NCBI GenBank assembly: GCA_013138975.1
Contig: WTBR01000120.1
Span: 1 to 52,299, forward strand
Length of the DNA: 52,299 nt
Reading direction: 5' to 3'
Origin: Bacteroidales bacterium
GTDB taxonomy: Bacteria > Bacteroidota > Bacteroidia > Bacteroidales > UBA12077
Within the stretch, counting starts at the first letter, position 1; every line of letters begins with the position of its first letter. Below the pieces are notes generated by a model, which did not search any database, was not told the origin of the DNA, and saw only the letters and a list, made by a program, of their open reading frames with translations. The translations under genes were made by a program, and so were the position numbers. This document shows, one piece after another, positions 10,382 to 19,452 of this stretch.

Positions 10382-11890
10382 TTATAAATGGATTCCAGCA
10401 CCAGGTCCCAATGGCACTCCAATTAACAGCCAACAAACCAATAATATTATCCAGCCAATAAAGAATACTATTGAATAAGGTAACATGGTTGCAACCAAGG
10501 TTCCAAGACCAGATTTTTCGTCATATTTTTGAAAATACACGATAATTAAAGCGAAGAAACTCATCATAGGTGATATAATATTTGTTACACTATCACCAAT
10601 TCTGTATACTACTTGTGTTAATTCCGGTGTATATCCCAGAAACATGAACATTGGAATAAATATTGGAGCTAACAAAGCCCATTTAGCTGAAGCACTTCCC
10701 ATTACTAAGTTAATTGATCCTGCAAATATTGCAAACATTATCATTAAAGGAATCAATCCTAAGTTCATACTTTGAATAAAACTCGCTCCATTTATTGCTA
10801 ATATTATACCTAAATTACTCCAGTTAAAATATTCAACAAACTGAGCTGCAAAAAATACCAATACAATATAAGAAGCAAGTGTTTTCATCGATTCAGACAT
10901 ACCTTTCATTACATCCGAATCATTTTTATATTTACCTGTTACAACACCGTATATAATTCCCATTATACCTGCAACTAAAAATAAAATTGCCACTACTCCT
11001 TTTAATACAGGTGATTTTAAAAACGAGCCATCCGTTCCTCGTAAAATTCCATTTTCAGGTATTAATCCAATTAAAAGCAAAACAATAAATCCAAAAAATA
11101 CTAATGTTGATCTTTTAATTCCTTTTTTCTCAATGGGTGTTAATCTTGCTATCTCTTCTTTTTCAATATTACTGTTGTTGTAACTACCAAGACGTGGAAT
11201 AACTATTTTTTCTGTAACCCAAGTACCTAAAAATGCAATTAAAAATGTAGAAGCAACCATAAAGTAATAATTAGCTGTTGGATTTACCAAATATTCCGGA
11301 TCAACTAAGCGAGCAGCCTCTTGAGACAAGCCTGCCAATAATGGATCAATAGTTCCTAATACTAAGTTCGCAGAATACCCCCCCGAAACACCAGCAAAAG
11401 CAGCAGCCATTCCGGCAATGGGATTACGTCCAACGGCAATAAATATGGTGCCTGCCAATGGCACTAACAAAACATAACCTACACTTGATGCCAAATTCGA
11501 TAATATTCCAGCTAATACTATTATAAATGTTAGATATTTCTCGGGTGAATAGATAACCAGACTTCTGATTAACACAGCAATTAGTCCTGAATTTTCTGCT
11601 AATCCAATACCTAGCATTGCGACTATAACAATTCCTAAGGGAGCAAAATTGGTGAAGTTTTTAACCATTTTAGTTAATATCATATGAACACCATCACGTG
11701 ATAGTAAATTAACTGCCTCAAATATCTCACCAGTTCCAGGATGCTCTGCTGATGATCCTAATGCCGCAAATATGGCGGAGAATATTAAAACTAATAATGC
11801 AAATACTCCAAATAATGTTGCTGGATGTGGTAATGCATTTCCTACTTTTTCTATTCCATTTAAAAATATGCTTATCGGACTTCTCTTCAT
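10382..11890 (-). CDS. AbgT-family transporter
   Basis: 502 residues, highly hydrophobic inner-membrane protein of the AbgT family (AbgT, YdaH, MtrF), whose members are about 500 residues and carry p-aminobenzoyl-glutamate or export antifolate-type compounds. Diagnostic stretches are the N-terminal GNALPHPATLFGVFALLV, NFAPLGIVIVAMLGIGLAE, LASSVGYVLLVPLAG, AGVSGGYSANLVLG and GSASAKWALLAPIFIPM, in the usual order. The family fold has nine membrane helices and two re-entrant hairpins. Direction and substrate cannot be read from sequence. The kinase gene upstream on the same strand ends at its own terminator, so this gene is probably transcribed alone. ATG start followed by MKRSPISIF is well supported by family alignment. 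Confidence 0.93.
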   Translation of the reverse strand: MKRSPISIFLNGIEKVGNALPHPATLFGVFALLVLIFSAIFAALGSSAEHPGTGEIFEAVNLLSRDGVHMILTKMVKNFTNFAPLGIVIVAMLGIGLAENSGLIAVLIRSLVIYSPEKYLTFIIVLAGILSNLASSVGYVLLVPLAGTIFIAVGRNPIAGMAAAFAGVSGGYSANLVLGTIDPLLAGLSQEAARLVDPEYLVNPTANYYFMVASTFLIAFLGTWVTEKIVIPRLGSYNNSNIEKEEIARLTPIEKKGIKRSTLVFFGFIVLLLIGLIPENGILRGTDGSFLKSPVLKGVVAILFLVAGIMGIIYGVVTGKYKNDSDVMKGMSESMKTLASYIVLVFFAAQFVEYFNWSNLGIILAINGASFIQSMNLGLIPLMIMFAIFAGSINLVMGSASAKWALLAPIFIPMFMFLGYTPELTQVVYRIGDSVTNIISPMMSFFALIIVYFQKYDEKSGLGTLVATMLPYSIVFFIGWIILLVCWLLIGVPLGPGAGIHL

Positions 11891-12017
11891 ATCAAAAAAT
11901 TCTTTATCGTCTTATTATTAAAAGTCTTCGAAAATATATGATTCTATTAAGGAATCAAAGTTTAATTAACAAAAACGATTTTTATTATCTCATTGTTCAT
12001 TTTAAGTTCAAATAAAA

Positions 12018-12041
12018 AAAGAGCTACTTTCATAACTCTTT
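12018..12041 (-). terminator. Rho-independent terminator after 7TMR-DISM kinase
   Basis: On the minus strand AAAGAGTTA pairs with TAGCTCTTT (one G-U pair) around a six-base loop, followed by a run of T. It lies 35 bases past the stop codon of the kinase gene and before the AbgT gene. Confidence 0.7.
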
Positions 12042-12075
12042 CTTAAATACCCTATAATTATATATATATTTTAAT

Positions 12076-14079
12076 TTAGTTCATTTCAACTATCTTAGGT
12101 ATCGAGAATTTAAAAACGCTCCCTATTTCCAATTCACTTTCCACCCAAAGTCTTCCTCCATGTTTTTCAACAAACTCCTTACATAGTATTAATCCTAATC
12201 CACTGCCTTTTTCTTGGTTAGTACCTGGTTTAGAATATATTTTATCAATTTGGAAGAGACTTTGCAATTCAGTTTCCGACATACCTATCCCAGTATCCTT
12301 AACAGATATCAATGTTTCCAGATTATCTTTCTTTGAACTAATAGTTACCATCCCGTTTCTTGGAGTATATTTAATTGCATTATTAATTAAATTACGAATA
12401 ATTGTGTTTAACAAATTTTTATCTGCTATAATATGATAATTTTCAGATACATCGTTATTTATATCAATATCTTTAAACTGACTTTGATTCTCAATATCAT
12501 TAATACAATCCTGAATAATTTTATACAGATTAATTTTAATTGGCTCAAATATAATTTTATTAGTTTGTGTTTGTGACCATTGTAACAAATTTTCTAAGAG
12601 GTTATATCCTTTAACAGATGTATTATAAATAATATTTAATTGTTGATATATTTCGTCTTCACTAAACTCTCTAAAATCTGTTTTTAAAATATCTGAATAT
12701 CCAATTAAAGTATTAAAAGGATTCTTCATATCATGAGCAATAATGGAGAAAAATTTGTCTTTTGTATTATTAGCTTCTTCTAATTTATTGGCGTATTCCT
12801 GTGTCTTTTTAGTTCTTTTTTCAACAAGCAATTCAAGCTCCTGATTCATCTTTCCTAATTTTTCGGAGCTTTTAATAGCAATATGATAGAGCTTTGAATG
12901 ATCGGTTGCAAGAATAAAAAATATTACTAAATTTATTCCAAACACAGCATTTGGAATTAATAATAAAAATGGTTTAATTTTTAGTATTGCAAAATAATAT
13001 CCATCATAAATACCAGCAAAAATATTTAGAAAAAAGATAAGAAAAAGGAAACCTGATTTAATACTTTTTTCTTTTAAATAGTATAATAATGCAATTGTGA
13101 ATAAAATAAAATTACCTATAATCAAAACAACCAAAGGATACCCATTGTATGCTTCTATCACTTCTGTTGTAGTATTCGGAGTTAAAACCAATATAATAGC
13201 TGGCAGGTAAATCAGTATTAATGCTGCTTTTATAATTTTCTTTTTCTTAAAAACACCAGTGTATTCTAATAAAAAACAGATTGCTACAAACATAAATAAA
13301 GGAAAACCTGCTCGTGAAATTTTTTCAAGTAAAAAAGTATGTGAAAAATTAAAAGTGAAAATATTATTATTATAGCATACTACAAAAAACAAATTCATAA
13401 AAGCAAAAAATAAAAATTGTTGCTTCTGGAACTCCCGTCTACTTATATAAATTATCAAATAAAAAACAAAAAATACGAAACTACATAAAGCCAATCCAAA
13501 CATTAAATTCGGCCCCATAAGGTTTCTATAAAAAACATAAGCTGATGCATCATTAAAATTTGTAATAAAAACCTCACAAAAAGGATACGACTCGCCCTCT
13601 TGAGGATATAATTGAAAAGCAATTTCATTAATATCATTATAATTTATTTTATCTGATGGTATAAGAAATTTTTCAGAAAAATGAATGCGATTTGTATATA
13701 TATATTTATAACTTCCTCTATAAGCTAATAGTTTTCCATTAATATAAATTGAACAAGGATAATCTATTGGAAGAGTCACAAGGTAAATAGATTGATTCGA
13801 AAAACTACTGTCGATTTTAAACCTTGATCTCAATGTGATCATCCTATCATTAATAGGCCTGTCTTTTGAAATATCTTTATTATCGTATTTAGTAAAATTG
13901 TAATCATTAATATTGCCATCAAGATATTTACCTTCTGAAAATTCACTTTCAAGTATATAGAATTCTAATATTGTTCGAGGAAAAGAATTTAACGAGTTCT
14001 CTTTTGCATAGCCGTTAGTACAAAAAAGAATTATCCAAAAAAAAAGTACTCCGACATTTCTTAAATTCCTTTGATTCAT
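12076..14079 (-). CDS. 7TMR-DISM sensor histidine kinase
   Basis: 667 residues. A signal peptide (about 1-25, ending NGYAKE) exports a beta-rich domain (about 40-180) containing IYINGKLLAYRG, typical of the 7TMR-DISM extracellular jelly-roll module. Seven membrane helices follow (about 190-390), then a coiled coil (400-440) and a kinase core: H-box FFSIIAHDMKNPFN with H449 as phosphorylation site, N-box NLINNAIKYTP, G1 DTGIGMS, G2 GSGLGLILCKEFVEKHGG. It should bind a periplasmic ligand, perhaps a carbohydrate, and autophosphorylate. No receiver domain or response regulator is encoded nearby, so its partner is elsewhere. The core resembles the kinases at 27149 and 39346 more than their sensors do. 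Genes on either side are not obviously regulatory targets. Confidence 0.93.
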   Translation of the reverse strand: MNQRNLRNVGVLFFWIILFCTNGYAKENSLNSFPRTILEFYILESEFSEGKYLDGNINDYNFTKYDNKDISKDRPINDRMITLRSRFKIDSSFSNQSIYLVTLPIDYPCSIYINGKLLAYRGSYKYIYTNRIHFSEKFLIPSDKINYNDINEIAFQLYPQEGESYPFCEVFITNFNDASAYVFYRNLMGPNLMFGLALCSFVFFVFYLIIYISRREFQKQQFLFFAFMNLFFVVCYNNNIFTFNFSHTFLLEKISRAGFPLFMFVAICFLLEYTGVFKKKKIIKAALILIYLPAIILVLTPNTTTEVIEAYNGYPLVVLIIGNFILFTIALLYYLKEKSIKSGFLFLIFFLNIFAGIYDGYYFAILKIKPFLLLIPNAVFGINLVIFFILATDHSKLYHIAIKSSEKLGKMNQELELLVEKRTKKTQEYANKLEEANNTKDKFFSIIAHDMKNPFNTLIGYSDILKTDFREFSEDEIYQQLNIIYNTSVKGYNLLENLLQWSQTQTNKIIFEPIKINLYKIIQDCINDIENQSQFKDIDINNDVSENYHIIADKNLLNTIIRNLINNAIKYTPRNGMVTISSKKDNLETLISVKDTGIGMSETELQSLFQIDKIYSKPGTNQEKGSGLGLILCKEFVEKHGGRLWVESELEIGSVFKFSIPKIVEMN

Positions 14080-14127
14080 TTCTATAAATTAATATATTAA
14101 ATTATTAAGTGTTTTTATTGGAAAAAT

Positions 14128-14158
14128 AAAAAAGCGTAGATTTATATTACGCTTTTTT
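14128..14158 (-). terminator. Terminator after the saccharopine-dehydrogenase-like gene
   Basis: AAAAAAGCGTA pairs perfectly with TACGCTTTTTT over 11 bp with a nine-base loop. It is directly downstream of the minus-strand gene ending at 14170. One arm is part of a 28-base near-copy of the gene's own 3' end (see findings). Confidence 0.8.
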
Positions 14159-14169
14159 AAATACTTTAC

Positions 14170-15303
14170 TTAGATTTCTCTTTCAGATTTTACATAATTT
14201 ATATTACGCTCTTTTAAATACTTTAGAATGTAATTAAAACATGTTGGATTTTTTCCAACCATTTCCGGTGGGAACATCCCTTTTTCATTAAATACATTAT
14301 TAAGTATCATATCGGCTGTTGCGGTAGCGGTAAATCCTGTTGTACGAGCCATTGAGGATATTTTTTCAATTGGGTCATACTCGTCATATAAATCATATAC
14401 GATTTCTTTATTTACTCCATTTTCTTCACCTTGAACAAGTATTCGCATAATCGTAAATTCCTTATCTTCAGGATTTAATTTCCATGCTTTAAATAATATT
14501 TCCGAAGTAATTTCAAATGGCACAAACTCCTGATCTTTTATTTTCAAAGGTTCTAGATCTAAAAATCCGGCAGCTTTTAATGCTTGTATCATTCTAATAT
14601 GCCCAGGAAAACGTAGTGTTTTCTCTTTCATATTTGGAATATTATTCAATGTATAAATCAATGATCGTAATCCATCTGAATTAAATGCTTCCAATGTTCC
14701 AGCATTTTCAAATTCTAATAATTCAGTATCACTCATGGCTGGTTTTATAACAATTTCTCTATTTTCTACATATCTTGCCGGACGCGTATATTCTTCAATT
14801 ACATCGCAAGGAGAAAATGGTGCTTTATATTCAAAAGGAAATGTACGAACCTTAGGTAAACCACCAACCATATATTCAAAATTTTCGATTTTCATTAACT
14901 CATTGTGATAACCTGCTATAATATTTGGCATTCCTGGAGCAACGCCGCAATCCATAACAACAGTAACCCCATGCTCCTTTGCCATCTCATCCAAATCTAA
15001 AACACCTTCTGGAAGAAATGAAATATCAACTAAATCTTTTTTATTTTTAATTACATTTTTCATTGTTTGCAATCCTAAAAATCCAGGTACTGCAGAAATA
15101 ACTAAATCAAAATCAGTAATTACTTTTGAAAGATTTGCTTCTTTTGTTACATCCAAAACCTCTGTATCTATATTATAATTACTCGATAGAAACTCTAAAG
15201 AATCCTTATCGATATCTACAGATTTTACTTTATGTTTTTTTGATAAATCGATAGCCATAGCTTTTCCAACCATGCCCGCTCCAAGTATGATAATTTTTTT
15301 CAT
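14170..15303 (-). CDS. Saccharopine dehydrogenase-family oxidoreductase
   Basis: 377 residues, soluble. The N-terminal Rossmann domain carries IIILGAGMVGKAMA (dinucleotide loop GxGxxG near residues 8-13), an acidic residue at the second strand (KSVDIDKD) suggesting NAD rather than NADP, and DLVISAVPGFLGL. DCGVAPGMPNIIAG and GGLPKVRTFPFEYKAPFSP match the saccharopine dehydrogenase/lysine 6-dehydrogenase family. Related enzymes oxidise lysine at the epsilon carbon or act on saccharopine in lysine metabolism; the length fits lysine 6-dehydrogenase-like proteins (about 380) better than fungal saccharopine dehydrogenases. Substrate is not certain. It has its own terminator and a 250-base upstream gap, so it is probably monocistronic. 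Confidence 0.85.
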   Translation of the reverse strand: MKKIIILGAGMVGKAMAIDLSKKHKVKSVDIDKDSLEFLSSNYNIDTEVLDVTKEANLSKVITDFDLVISAVPGFLGLQTMKNVIKNKKDLVDISFLPEGVLDLDEMAKEHGVTVVMDCGVAPGMPNIIAGYHNELMKIENFEYMVGGLPKVRTFPFEYKAPFSPCDVIEEYTRPARYVENREIVIKPAMSDTELLEFENAGTLEAFNSDGLRSLIYTLNNIPNMKEKTLRFPGHIRMIQALKAAGFLDLEPLKIKDQEFVPFEITSEILFKAWKLNPEDKEFTIMRILVQGEENGVNKEIVYDLYDEYDPIEKISSMARTTGFTATATADMILNNVFNEKGMFPPEMVGKNPTCFNYILKYLKERNINYVKSEREI

Positions 15304-15554
15304 TTCAATAAGTGTAATTATTTAAAAAAAAGTTAGACAGTTAATTAATTATGTAAATAAATATTAAAAGTTTAACCGAAGATTATAATCCATTAAAACG
15401 ATTTAGAAATTTCACTGTGTTTTTTCTTTGAAGTGTCATATACCACAAATTTAATAATTATATATTAAATACTTTTATATTTACATCTTATTGTAATTAT
15501 AATACGTATACAATATCTTTATGTTTCCATGTTAAACTTTTAAATTTTATTTAT

Positions 15555-17378
15555 ATGAAATATTTTATTACTATATTATTCTGTATTACCGCCATAACCA
15601 TAAATGCTCAAAGCATAGAAAATTTTAAATCTGAGCAAAAAGGGGGTGAATTATTATTCCATTATGATCTTAAAGGATCAAAAGAGGATCTTTTTAAAGT
15701 TAGTTTTATGTATTCAACAAATGATAAAGACTGGCTTAAGCTTGATAAAATTTATCGGGATGTTGGAGATAGTATATTAACAGGTAATGATAAAAATGCA
15801 GTTTTATGGCTTGATCATTTACCTAACATTACAGAAAAGATATTTTTTAAAGTTGTAGCAGAATATTATACAATTAATGATGAAAAAGAGGGTATTCTTT
15901 CTGATAAAGTTGGTAACACATACAATTGGGTAAGGATTGGTAAGAACAATTGGATGACTCATAATTTGAAAATAGAAAAAACAGACGATAATTGTGGTGG
16001 CTATTTTAATAATTCAAATGCTCGCAATGCCTGTCCTGATAATTGGCAACTACCTTCTGATGAAGACTGGATGGCTCTTGAAGTAGTATATGGTGTTAAT
16101 AAAGCAAAAGTAAAAGAACATGGCTTACGCGAAATTAATATAACTGAACTTGTAAATGCCGGTTTTAATATTGAGGAATGTAAATATCAAGCATCATTAT
16201 ATCCAAATCAAAAGGCTATTGCTTTTTGGACAAGTTCTCAGAACAAGATGCTTTATACTGGTTATTCTGATAAGTACTTTGCACGTATAGTTAGACTCAA
16301 CGAAAATAAAATAAGTAAAGAACTACGCATGAAAACTGAAGAGTTAAATGTTAGGTGTGTACAAAGTGCCATATATCTTGCCAAAATCGAAGCAAATATT
16401 GAAACAATATTAAAATTAAATCCTGTAAGTGGAGTTACCAAACATCCTTTTACCGGCGAAAAACTTGAGTGGCAATATATTGGAGGTGCAATTTGGCAAA
16501 AACATGATATTACAGGAAGTTACATGTATAAAGAAACATCAGATAGATGTCCTACCGGTTGGCGTATACCTGAAAAGGAAGAATGGGAAAAGCTTTTAAA
16601 AGAGTTCAAACCATCAATTAAACTTACAAATCACAAAGAAGTTTTAAGCGATAGACTTAGCGCATCTGGATTATGGAGCTTTAACCTTAGTAGTAATGAT
16701 TATTGGTTGAACACTCATTATTATACTTATAATACTTTCTGGATTAATGAAAAAGATAAAGAAGACAGTGAAAAAACAATGTCTTTTCCAAGTAATAAAA
16801 AAGGTGAAGCTGAATGGGTTAAAAAACAAACAAACGAGAAAGCCAAAGTACGTTGTGTATTAGATAATGTGGATTACATTTCTAAAAAAGATGCTATAAA
16901 AAAAGGAACTATAATTGATAAAAGGGATAATAAGGAATACGGATTTGTAGAAATAGACGATCAAGTTTGGCTGTCCGAAAATTTAAGTTTTGACCTTGGC
17001 GAAAATAGTTCATGTAGAGATAACATTAAAACTGATTGCGACTTATTTGGCCATATGTATAAGCTTGAGGTTGTTAATTCTGGTTGCCCTGATGGATGGC
17101 GTTTACCAACTTCTAAAGAATGGAAATATCTTTTAATAAATAAAGCAGCAAATAATCTTAAAATATTATATCCATTTGGAGGAACAGGTTTTAATCTTTT
17201 GCTTGGTAGTGAAATGGTTTACGACGAAGAAAAAAAATCTGATTATTATACTGCGAAATATCTATTTAATGATGGAGAAAAGACAGGCTATTATTATATA
17301 AATTCATATGGCAAAGTTGAATTAAATGAAAAAGCAAAAAAGAAGGATTCTTACTATGTAAGGTGTATAAAAAAATAA
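15555..17378 (+). CDS. Secreted FISUMP-domain protein with three repeats
   Basis: 607 residues with a signal peptide (MKYFITILFCITAITINAQ). After a beta-rich region (about 20-110) come three copies of the Fibrobacter succinogenes major paralogous domain: VRIGKNNWMTHNLKI ... CPDNWQLPSDEDW ... VRCVQ; WQYIGGAIWQKHDI ... CPTGWRIPEKEEW ... VRCV; VEIDDQVWLSENLSF ... CPDGWRLPTSKEW ... VRCIKK. Each copy has the W-x5-NL, CP-x-GW-x-(L/I)P and (V)RC signature, with paired cysteines that could form disulfides outside the cell. Function of the family is unknown; it is related to C-type-lectin-like folds and is exported in Bacteroidota. The stop codon overlaps the first base of a short inverted-repeat element. 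Convergent with the HNH gene downstream. Confidence 0.9.
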   Translation: MKYFITILFCITAITINAQSIENFKSEQKGGELLFHYDLKGSKEDLFKVSFMYSTNDKDWLKLDKIYRDVGDSILTGNDKNAVLWLDHLPNITEKIFFKVVAEYYTINDEKEGILSDKVGNTYNWVRIGKNNWMTHNLKIEKTDDNCGGYFNNSNARNACPDNWQLPSDEDWMALEVVYGVNKAKVKEHGLREINITELVNAGFNIEECKYQASLYPNQKAIAFWTSSQNKMLYTGYSDKYFARIVRLNENKISKELRMKTEELNVRCVQSAIYLAKIEANIETILKLNPVSGVTKHPFTGEKLEWQYIGGAIWQKHDITGSYMYKETSDRCPTGWRIPEKEEWEKLLKEFKPSIKLTNHKEVLSDRLSASGLWSFNLSSNDYWLNTHYYTYNTFWINEKDKEDSEKTMSFPSNKKGEAEWVKKQTNEKAKVRCVLDNVDYISKKDAIKKGTIIDKRDNKEYGFVEIDDQVWLSENLSFDLGENSSCRDNIKTDCDLFGHMYKLEVVNSGCPDGWRLPTSKEWKYLLINKAANNLKILYPFGGTGFNLLLGSEMVYDEEKKSDYYTAKYLFNDGEKTGYYYINSYGKVELNEKAKKKDSYYVRCIKK

Positions 17379-17503
17379 TACCGTTTATTATTCAAATTGT
17401 CATATTTGTGAAAAACAAATATGGATTGAATATATAAGGGCATTAACAATTCTAAACTTCAAAACACCACATTATATGTGCCATTTTGAAGAAGAATTGG
17501 TAT
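17378..17503. repeat. Short element with ATACC terminal inverted repeats
   Basis: The left end ATACCGTTTATTATTCAAAT and the inverted right end ATACCAATTCTTCTTCAAAA match at 20 of 27 positions. The 126-base unit starts at the last base of the FISUMP stop codon. The right end matches the right end of the element at 42151-42336. No target duplication is obvious. MITE-like. Confidence 0.5.
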
Positions 17504-17529
17504 AATATCATTATAAATATATTAAAATA

Positions 17530-17565
17530 AAAAACCCGATCTCAATTTAATGAGATCGGGTTTTT
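17530..17565. terminator. Bidirectional terminator between convergent genes
   Basis: AAAAACCCGATCTCA pairs perfectly with TGAGATCGGGTTTTT (15 bp, six-base loop), giving a T run on both strands. It serves the plus-strand FISUMP gene and the minus-strand HNH gene. Confidence 0.92.
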
Positions 17566-17616
17566 ATTTCTAAAAACGAAACTTTAGCCTATAACAAGTT
17601 GCTTATATTTCTTGAA

Positions 17617-18189
17617 TTAATCAGGGTTTACATTTCCCCAGTTTTCACCAGATTTTATTCGGTATAATTGCATAACGGATATGCCATACCTTTTGGCAAT
17701 AATCTTCATGCGGGTTTTTCTATTGGGGTCATTAATCTTACGTTTTATCATTTTTACTTGCGATTCAGTAAGTTTTGAATAAGCACGGAAGCCTTCTGTT
17801 TTATTAATCGACCAACCTGGTGTAAATTTAAGCTGATGAACACTTTTTTCTTTTTTTGTTACCCACTTAAGATTTTTATAATAATTGTTTTGCTTATTAT
17901 TATCAATATGAATAACCCACTCCTGATCTTCCTTGGATTTTTCTAAAAAATACTCAGCAACTAATCTATGTACATATCTTACAATTTTATTCCCAAATTT
18001 ATCTTTTAAAGAATGTGTTTTATATTTATGTGTTGATCCAAGCTTTAAGAAAACTCCCTTTTCATCGTAATAATAACTTATAATTCTGCCATAATTTGAA
18101 ATTTTATAACGACTTCTTTCCGTAAGATCATCAAAAGTCAAATCTTTCCATTCTTCGTCCCAAAAACTTTTAGATTCATTAGATTCCAT
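17617..18189 (-). CDS. NUMOD4/HNH endonuclease-like protein
   Basis: 190 residues, basic, no signal peptide. Residues about 12-45 (EWKDLTFDD ... YKISNYGRIISYY) match the NUMOD4 DNA-binding module of phage and homing HNH nucleases. It is followed by an HNH core: VHRLVAEYFL, then VIHIDNNKQNNYYKNLKWVT, where the His of IHID and the Asn residues fit the 'VnHidgnk.NN...NLeW' pattern. The first position of the usual NHID is Ile, a common-site change that may affect activity. The C-terminus (about 135-190) is a helix-turn-helix-like region ending YGISVMQLYRIKSGENWG, as in NUMOD1-type tails. Such proteins are usually phage- or intron-borne; none is seen around it, so this is a free-standing copy. Ends at a bidirectional terminator. 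Confidence 0.85.
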   Translation of the reverse strand: MESNESKSFWDEEWKDLTFDDLTERSRYKISNYGRIISYYYDEKGVFLKLGSTHKYKTHSLKDKFGNKIVRYVHRLVAEYFLEKSKEDQEWVIHIDNNKQNNYYKNLKWVTKKEKSVHQLKFTPGWSINKTEGFRAYSKLTESQVKMIKRKINDPNRKTRMKIIAKRYGISVMQLYRIKSGENWGNVNPD

Positions 18190-18261
18190 ATACTGCTGAT
18201 ATAATAGAGAAGATCAAATAATAATAATTAATTTAAATAAAACAACTACAATATCTAACAA

Positions 18262-18385
18262 AAGTATATGGACTAAAGTTCATCAATAAGTTAAGTTTTA
18301 TAAGCCTAGCTTAATGCTAGGCTTATAAAAGTCACAAGTTAATTAGGCTCTAAGCCTTTTATTTAAACTTTTCTTGACAATAGCG
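18262..18385. repeat. Dispersed repeat with a 15-bp hairpin
   Basis: The start (AAAGTATATGGACTAAAG..., to about 18304) reappears at 45158-45200 with few changes. Inside it a perfect hairpin (18296-18310 with 18316-18330, loop TTAAT) is formed by TTTTATAAGCCTAGC and its complement. No T run follows on either strand, so it is not a typical terminator. Confidence 0.6.
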
Positions 18386-18420
18386 AAATTTTATAATTAT
18401 ACTCAATTTTAATATTATAA

Positions 18421-19419
18421 CTATAAATTTATTATAACTTCTAATTCTTCTTTCGATACATTAATTAATCCTGACTTTGGTAATCTTTTTGTTAGTTCAA
18501 TCCAGTTTTTATCTAAATCAAAAACATACTTAAATATTGGTAAAGCTTCTTTTAATCTTCCATTATTAGCAATTGCAACTGCTTTCCAATATTTCATTTC
18601 TAAATTATCCGGAAACATTTGCTCTGCAGCTCCATATTCTTTAAGTGCTAAATCCATATCGCCATGTTCTATTGCTAAATCGCCGTTATTCATATGCTCA
18701 TATGCACGATGCACTTTCAATAACCTTTCAAGCTCTGGTAATGGATCAGAATGATCATCAACTCTTAAGTCAATTTTTTTATCCATCCATTCGTGCTCCA
18801 CAGGCTTATTACTAACTACTAATAAAACGGCTGATTGTCTTCCTCGAATATCCCCACCCGCATTTTGTGCAGCCAACATTACTTTAACAACTCGCTCGGC
18901 AATAGGAAGATTTGAGTTTTCTTGAAATGCTTTAGCCATTGCAGGAACAACATCATCGTTAAGCATCATATTTGCTTGTACCGAATAATTTTCTCCAATT
19001 ATGTTTTGAGCCGATGCCACACATTTTTTTCCTGTAAATGAAAAAACATTTCCTGAAGCGTCTAACATGGCTAATTGGCGAAAATCTCTTCCTTCGTCTG
19101 CATCAATTAATATTTTAATTGCTTCTTCTGCTGTTTTTCCTTCCGACATTAATTTTAAGCCATCAGGGCCAAATGCAGGATTTACAAACGATTGTGTAGC
19201 TACTACTCCTACTCCCGATTTTGCCCAGGAAACAATGGATCCTACCGAAAACCAGTGACTTTGAACTCCTACTGCAATATCTCCAGTTATTGGATCCTGA
19301 GCTACAATAGAAAATGTATGAGCAAATGGTTCTTTACTTGAATAAGTTTGAGCATTTGCATTAAAACCCCACATAAAGAGTGCACTTAAAAAAAGTAGTT
19401 TATGTAATAAAGTTTTCAT
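18421..19419 (-). CDS. Exported DUF1028 protein with TPR-like tail
   Basis: 332 residues with a signal peptide (1-23, ending NANAQ). The body (about 30-230) is a DUF1028 domain: HTFSIVAQDPITGDIAVGVQ, GVGVVATQSFVNPAFGP, LAMLDASGNVFSFTGKKC and AQNAGGDIRGRQSAVLLVV are in the family order. DUF1028 is predicted to have an Ntn-hydrolase-like fold; no activity is firmly known. Residues about 240-330 contain helical pairs (HMNNGDLAIEHGDMDLALKE, FPDNLEMKYWKAVAIANNGR) that look like two TPR units. It starts 34 bases downstream of the S9 peptidase stop in reverse order, that is, it lies just after that gene on the minus strand and may be co-transcribed with it. Periplasmic peptide processing is a plausible context. 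Confidence 0.88.
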   Translation of the reverse strand: MKTLLHKLLFLSALFMWGFNANAQTYSSKEPFAHTFSIVAQDPITGDIAVGVQSHWFSVGSIVSWAKSGVGVVATQSFVNPAFGPDGLKLMSEGKTAEEAIKILIDADEGRDFRQLAMLDASGNVFSFTGKKCVASAQNIIGENYSVQANMMLNDDVVPAMAKAFQENSNLPIAERVVKVMLAAQNAGGDIRGRQSAVLLVVSNKPVEHEWMDKKIDLRVDDHSDPLPELERLLKVHRAYEHMNNGDLAIEHGDMDLALKEYGAAEQMFPDNLEMKYWKAVAIANNGRLKEALPIFKYVFDLDKNWIELTKRLPKSGLINVSKEELEVIINL

Positions 19420-19452
19420 AGTTATAGTTTTTGTTTATTGATTTTTTAAATT

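Noticed and set aside
11752..12015. 87-codon plus-strand ORF
   Set aside because: Overlaps the AbgT start antisense and is unlike any family.
18296..18330. 15-bp hairpin as a terminator
   Set aside because: No T run follows on either strand and it is part of a dispersed repeat.
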